NCBI RefSeq assembly: GCF_036320965.1
Contig: NC_092258.1
Coordinates: 3,005,001-3,069,000, forward strand
DNA length: 64,000 nt
Origin: Panulirus ornatus
Taxonomy: Eukaryota > Arthropoda > Malacostraca > Decapoda > Palinuridae
Direction of reading: 5' to 3'
How positions within the stretch are numbered: the stretch's first letter is position 1; the number at the start of each line of letters is the position of its first letter. The position numbers and the translations under genes were made by a program. The notes below the pieces were generated by a model. It saw nothing but the letters and a program-made list of their open reading frames with translations, was not told where the DNA came from and did not search any database. Positions 57,568 through 64,000 of this stretch are shown here, one piece after another.

Positions 57568-60500
57568 AAGTAGGAGGGTTCTGTATAATGTATCGTAAGT
57601 CTTCCAACGCAGGAGTGTTCTGTATTATGTATCGTAAGTCTTCCAACGTAGGAGTGTTCTGTATTATGTATCGTCTGTCTTCCAACGTAGGAATGTACTG
57701 TATTATGTATCGTAAGTCTTCCAACGTAGGAGTGTTCTGTATTATGTATCGTCTGTCTTCCAACGTAGGAGGGTTCTGTATAATGTATCGTAAGTCTTCC
57801 AACGTAGGAATGTACTGTATTATGTATCGTAAGTCTTCCAACGCAGGAGTGTTCTGTATTATGTATCGTAAGTCTTCCAACGTAGGAATGTACTGTATTA
57901 TGTATCGTCTGTCTTCCAACGTAGGAGGGTTCTGTATAATGTATCGTAAGTCTTCCAACGTAGGAATGTACTGTATTATGTATCGTAAGTCTTCCAACGT
58001 AGGAATGTACTGTATTATGTATCGTCTGTCTTCCAACGTAGGAGGGTTCTGTATAATGTATCGTAAGTCTTCAACGTAGGAGGGTTCTGTATAATGTATC
58101 GTAAGTCTTCCAACGTAGGAGGGTTCTGTATAATGTATCGTAAGTCTTCAACGTAGGAGGGTTCTGTATAATGTATCGTAAGTCTTCCAACGCAGGAGTG
58201 TTCTGTATTATGTATCGTCTGTCTTCCAACGTAGGAGTGTTCTGTATTATGTATCGTCTGTCTTCCAACGTAGGAGTGTTCTGTATTATGTATCGTCTGT
58301 CTTCCAACGTAGGAGTGTTCTGTATTATGTATCGTCTGTCTTCCAACGTAGGAGTGTTCTGTATTATGTATCGTCTGTCTTCCAACGTAGGAGTGTTCTG
58401 TATTATGTATCGTCTGTCTTCCAACGTAGGAGTGTTCTGTATTATGTATCGTCTGTCTTCCAACGTAGGAGCGTTCTGTATCATGTATCGTCTGTCTTCC
58501 AACGTAGGAATGTACTGTATTATGTATCGTAAGTCTTCAACGTAGGAGGGTTCTGTATAATGTATCGTAAGTCTTCCAACGTAGGAGTGTTCTGTATTAT
58601 GTATCGTCTGTCTTCCAACGTAGGAGGGTTCTGTATAATGTATCGTAAGTCTTCCAACGTAGGAATGTACTGTATTATGTATCGTCTGTCTTCCAACGTA
58701 GGAGGGTTCTGTATAATGTATCGTAAGTCTTCCAACGTAGGAGGGTTCTGTATAATGTATCGTAAGTCTTCCAACGTAGGAATGTACTGTATTATGTATC
58801 GTCTGTCTTCCAACGTAGGAGGTTCTGTATCATGTATCGTCTGTCTTCCAACGTAGGAGGGTTCTGTATAATGTATCGTAAGTCTTCCAACGTAGGAGGG
58901 TTCTGTATAATGTATCGTAAGTCTTCCAACGTAGGAGTGTTCTGTATTATGTATCGTCTGTCTTCCAACGTAGGAATGTACTGTATTATGTATCGTAAGT
59001 CTTCCAACGTAGGAGTGTTCTGTATTATGTATCGTCTGTCTTCCAACGTAGGAGTGTTCTGTATTATGTATCGTCTGTCTTCCAACGTAGGAGTGTTCTG
59101 TATTATGTATCGTCTGTCTTCCAACGTAGGAGGGTTCTGTATAATGTATCGTAAGTCTTCCAACGCAGGAGTGTTCTGTATTATGTATCGTCTGTCTTCC
59201 AACGTAGGAGTGTTCTGTATTATGTATCGTCTGTCTTCCAACGTAGGAATGTACTGTATTATGTATCGTAAGTCTTCCAACGTAGGAGTGTTCTGTATTA
59301 TGTATCGTCTGTCTTCCAACGTAGGAATGTACTGTATTATGTATCGTCTGTCTTCCAACGTAGGAATGTACTGTATTATGTATCGTCTGTCTTCCAACGT
59401 AGGAGTGTTCTGTATTATGTATCGTCTGTCTTCCAACGTAGGAGTGTTCTGTATTATGTATCGTCTGTCTTCCAACGTAGGAATGTACTGTATTATGTAT
59501 CGTCTGTCTTCCAACGTAGGAATGTACTGTATTATGTATCGTCTGTCTTCCAACGTAGGAGTGTTCTGTATTATGTATCGTAAGTCTTCCAACGTAGGAG
59601 GGTTCTGTATAATGTATCGTAAGTCTTCCAACGTAGGAGGGTTCTGTATAATGTATCGTAAGTCTTCAACGTAGGAGGGTTCTGTATAATGTATCGTAAG
59701 TCTTCCAACGTAGGAGTGTTCTGTATTATGTATCGTAAGTCTTCCAACGTAGGAGTGTTCTGTATTATGTATCGTCTGTCTTCCAACGTAGGAGTGTTCT
59801 GTATTATGTATCGTCTGTCTTCCAACGTAGGAGGGTTCTGTATAATGTATCGTAAGTCTTCCAACGTAGGAGTGTTCTGTATTATGTATCGTCTGTCTTC
59901 CAACGTAGGAATGTACTGTATTATGTATCGTCTGTCTTCCAACGTAGGAATGTACTGTATTATGTATCGTCTGTCTTCCAACGTAGGAATGTACTGTATT
60001 ATGTATCGTAAGTCTTCCAACGTAGGAGGGTTCTGTATAATGTATCGTAAGTCTTCCAACGTAGGAGGTTCTGTATCATGTATCGTCTGTCTTCCAACGT
60101 AGGAGTGTTCTGTATTATGTATCGTCTGTCTTCCAACGTAGGAGGTTCTGTATCATGTATCGTCTGTCTTCCAACGTAGGAGGGTTCTGTATAATGTATC
60201 GTAAGTCTTCCAACGTAGGAATGTACTGTATTATGTATCGTCTGTCTTCCAACGTAGGAGTGTTCTGTATTATGTATCGTCTGTCTTCCAACGTAGGAGT
60301 GTTCTGTATTATGTATCGTCTGTCTTCCAACGTAGGAGTGTTCTGTATTATGTATCGTCTGTCTTCCAACGTAGGAATGTACTGTATTATGTATCGTCTG
60401 TCTTCCAACGTAGGAGGGTTCTGTATAATGTATCGTAAGTCTTCAACGTAGGAGGGTTCTGTATAATGTATCGTAAGTCTTCCAACGTAGGAGGGTTCTG

Positions 60501-63500
60501 TATAATGTATCGTAAGTCTTCCAACGTAGGAGTGTTCTGTATTATGTATCGTAAGTCTTCAACGTAGGAGGGTTCTGTATAATGTATCGTAAGTCTTCAA
60601 CGTAGGAGGGTTCTGTATAATGTATCGTAAGTCTTCCAACGTAGGAGGGTTCTGTATAATGTATCGTAAGTCTTCAACGTAGGAGGGTTCTGTATAATGT
60701 ATCGTAAGTCTTCCAACGTAGGAGTGTTCTGTATTATGTATCGTCTGTCTTCCAACGTAGGAGGGTTCTGTATAATGTATCGTAAGTCTTCCAACGTAGG
60801 AGTGTTCTGTATTATGTATCGTAAGTCTTCCAACGTAGGAGGGTTCTGTATAATGTATCGTAAGTCTTCCAACGCAGGAGTGTTCTGTATTATGTATCGT
60901 CTGTCTTCCAACGTAGGAGTGTTCTGTATTATGTATCGTCTGTCTTCCAACGTAGGAGGGTTCTGTATAATGTATCGTAAGTCTTCCAACGTAGGAATGT
61001 ACTGTATTATGTATCGTCTGTCTTCCAACGTAGGAGTGTTCTGTATTATGTATCGTAAGTCTTCCAACGTAGGAGTGTTCTGTATTATGTATCGTAAGTC
61101 TTCCAACGTAGGAATGTACTGTATTATGTATCGTCTGTCTTCCAACGTAGGAGTGTTCTGTATTATGTATCGTCTGTCTTCCAACGTAGGAGGTTCTGTA
61201 TCATGTATCGTCTGTCTTCCAACGTAGGAATGTACTGTATTATGTATCGTAAGTCTTCCAACGTAGGAGGGTTCTGTATAATGTATCGTAAGTCTTCAAC
61301 GTAGGAGGGTTCTGTATAATGTATCGTAAGTCTTCAACGTAGGAGGGTTCTGTATAATGTATCGTAAGTCTTCCAACGTAGGAGTGTTCTGTATTATGTA
61401 TCGTCTGTCTTCCAACGTAGGAATGTACTGTATTATGTATCGTAAGTCTTCCAACGTAGGAGTGTTCTGTATTATGTATCGTCTGTCTTCCAACGTAGGA
61501 ATGTACTGTATTATGTATCGTAAGTCTTCCAACGTAGGAATGTACTGTATTATGTATCGTAAGTCTTCCAACGTAGGAGTGTTCTGTATTATGTATCGTA
61601 AGTCTTCCAACGTAGGAGGGTTCTGTATAATGTATCGTAAGTCTTCCAACGTAGGAGTGTTCTGTATTATGTATCGTCTGTCTTCCAACGTAGGAGTGTT
61701 CTGTATTATGTATCGTAAGTCTTCCAACGTAGGAATGTACTGTATTATGTATCGTCTGTCTTCCAACGTAGGAGGGTTCTGTATAATGTATCGTAAGTCT
61801 TCCAACGTAGGAGGGTTCTGTATAATGTATCGTAAGTCTTCCAACGTAGGAATGTACTGTATTATGTATCGTAAGTCTTCAACGTAGGAGGGTTCTGTAT
61901 AATGTATCGTAAGTCTTCCAACGTAGGAATGTACTGTATTATGTATCGTCTGTCTTCCAACGTAGGAGTGTTCTGTATTATGTATCGTCTGTCTTCCAAC
62001 GTAGGAATGTACTGTATTATGTATCGTCTGTCTTCCAACGTAGGAATGTACTGTATTATGTATCGTCTGTCTTCCAACGTAGGAATGTACTGTATTATGT
62101 ATCGTCTGTCTTCCAACGTAGGAGTGTTCTGTATTATGTATCGTCTGTCTTCCAACGTAGGAGTGTTCTGTATTATGTATCGTAAGTCTTCCAACGTAGG
62201 AGGGTTCTGTATAATGTATCGTAAGTCTTCAACGTAGGAGGGTTCTGTATAATGTATCGTAAGTCTTCAACGTAGGAGGGTTCTGTATAATGTATCGTAA
62301 GTCTTCAACGTAGGAGGGTTCTGTATAATGTATCGTAAGTCTTCCAACGTAGGAGTGTTCTGTATTATGTATCGTCTGTCTTCCAACGTAGGAGTGTTCT
62401 GTATTATGTATCGTCTGTCTTCCAACGTAGGAGGGTTCTGTATAATGTATCGTAAGTCTTCAACGTAGGAGGGTTCTGTATAATGTATCGTAAGTCTTCA
62501 ACGTAGGAGGGTTCTGTATAATGTATCGTAAGTCTTCCAACGTAGGAGTGTTCTGTATTATGTATCGTCTGTCTTCCAACGTAGGAGTGTTCTGTATTAT
62601 GTATCGTCTGTCTTCCAACGTAGGAGGGTTCTGTATAATGTATCGTAAGTCTTCCAACGTAGGAGGTTCTGTATCATGTATCGTCTGTCTTCCAACGTAG
62701 GAGGGTTCTGTATAATGTATCGTAAGTCTTCCAACGCAGGAGTGTTCTGTATTATGTATCGTCTGTCTTCCAACGTAGGAGGGTTCTGTATAATGTATCG
62801 TAAGTCTTCCAACGTAGGAGGGTTCTGTATAATGTATCGTAAGTCTTCCAACGTAGGAGTGTTCTGTATTATGTATCGTCTGTCTTCCAACGTAGGAATG
62901 TACTGTATTATGTATCGTCTGTCTTCCAACGTAGGAGTGTTCTGTATTATGTATCGTAAGTCTTCCAACGTAGGAATGTACTGTATTATGTATCGTCTGT
63001 CTTCCAACGTAGGAGTGTTCTGTATTATGTATCGTCTGTCTTCCAACGTAGGAGGTTCTGTATAATGTATCGTAAGTCTTCCAACGTAGGAATGTACTGT
63101 ATTATGTATCGTAAGTCTTCCAACGTAGGAGGGTTCTGTATAATGTATCGTAAGTCTTCCAACGTAGGAATGTACTGTATTATGTATCGTCTGTCTTCCA
63201 ACGTAGGAGGGTTCTGTATAATGTATCGTAAGTCTTCCAACGTAGGAATGTACTGTATTATGTATCGTAAGTCTTCCAACGTAGGAGTGTTCTGTATTAT
63301 GTATCGTCTGTCTTCCAACGTAGGAGTGTTCTGTATTATGTATCGTCTGTCTTCCAACGTAGGAGTGTTCTGTATTATGTATCGTCTGTCTTCCAACGTA
63401 GGAATGTACTGTATTATGTATCGTAAGTCTTCCAACGTAGGAATGTACTGTATTATGTATCGTAAGTCTTCAACGTAGGAGGGTTCTGTATAATGTATCG

Positions 63501-64000
63501 TAAGTCTTCCAACGTAGGAGTGTTCTGTATTATGTATCGTCTGTCTTCCAACGTAGGAGTGTTCTGTATTATGTATCGTCTGTCTTCCAACGTAGGAGGG
63601 TTCTGTATAATGTATCGTAAGTCTTCCAACGTAGGAGGGTTCTGTATAATGTATCGTAAGTCTTCCAACGTAGGAGTGTTCTGTATTATGTATCGTCTGT
63701 CTTCCAACGTAGGAGTGTTCTGTATAATGTATCGTAAGTCTTCCAACGTAGGAGGGTTCTGTATAATGTATCGTAAGTCTTCCAACGTAGGAGTGTTCTG
63801 TATTATGTATCGTCTGTCTTCCAACGTAGGAGGGTTCTGTATAATGTATCGTAAGTCTTCCAACGTAGGAGTGTTCTGTATTATGTATCGTCTGTCTTCC
63901 AAGGTAGGAGTGTTCTGTATTATGTATCGTCTGTCTTCCAACGTAGGAGTGTTCTGTATTCTGTATCGTAAGTCTTCCAACGTAGGAGCGTTCTGTATCA
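57568..64000. repeat. 39-bp satellite array, about 165 units, truncated by window end
   Basis: Tandem units of 39 bp run without interruption from 57568 (first partial unit) to the last base of the window. A typical unit joins a block AAG or CTG, then TCTTCCAACGTAGGA, a variable block (GTGTTCTGTATT, ATGTACTGTATT, GGGTTCTGTATA or GGTTCTGTATC), then ATGTATCGT. Single-base-deleted 38-bp units recur (TCTTCAACG instead of TCTTCCAACG near 58069, 58150, 58537, 59668, 60443, 61334, 62268, 62497; GAGGTTCTG near 58817, 60065, 60141, 61192, 62665, 63052). Because 39 is divisible by three, long periodic frames appear on both strands (repeating MYRKSSNVGVFC on plus, EDRRYIIQNTPTL on minus). The 38-bp units break these frames, which argues against translation. 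The array starts 137 bp outside the zinc-finger exon acceptor, so it is intronic to that gene. Confidence 0.97.

Noticed and set aside
57568..64000. CRISPR-like array (regular repeats)
   Set aside because: There are no unique spacers; every 39-bp unit is itself the repeat, and the context is eukaryotic.

Overview
The window looks like non-coding DNA from a large, repeat-rich invertebrate genome, most likely a decapod crustacean. The evidence is the very dense microsatellites (GA/CT, GT/AC and AT runs of 40-150 bp; the arrays I list add up to about 4.3 kb, roughly 7% of the window), decayed LINE and tRNA-SINE copies, a dispersed repeat that I recall from decapod genomes, and the absence of any compact gene structure. 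There are no bacterial operons, rRNA genes, functional tRNA genes or CRISPR arrays. Species cannot be fixed from the sequence alone.

Only one protein-coding segment is convincing: an internal exon of a C2H2 zinc-finger gene on the minus strand (57209-57431). It carries two complete fingers and the helix half of a third, with good splice sites at both ends. No other exon of this gene is recognisable in the window. Everything from 57208 down to position 1 may therefore be its downstream intron or intergenic DNA, and everything above 57431 belongs to its upstream intron.

Layout: 1-5 kb holds a degenerate ~33-bp tandem repeat, a dispersed decapod-type repeat, a promoter-like cluster and several microsatellites. 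5-22 kb is microsatellites separated by unremarkable sequence, with a decayed ~35-bp repeat and the first fold-back element (18.6-18.9 kb). 22.7-26.4 kb is the transposon graveyard: a LINE tail, a tRNA-like SINE, a decayed LINE carrying a 166-bp inverted duplication, and a second decayed LINE. 27-57 kb continues with microsatellites, many small minisatellites (26, 29, 31, 36 and 43 bp units), a second SINE-like unit, three more fold-back copies and two weak candidate exons. 57.57 kb to the window end is one continuous 39-bp satellite array of about 165 units, running off the edge.

Most long open frames are by-products of repeats: dipeptide runs from microsatellites, and 13-residue periodic peptides from the 39-bp array because 39 is a multiple of three. 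I do not annotate them as genes. No multi-gene system is visible. The features most worth following are the fold-back family built from 21-bp iterons and the large satellite inside the zinc-finger gene's intron.
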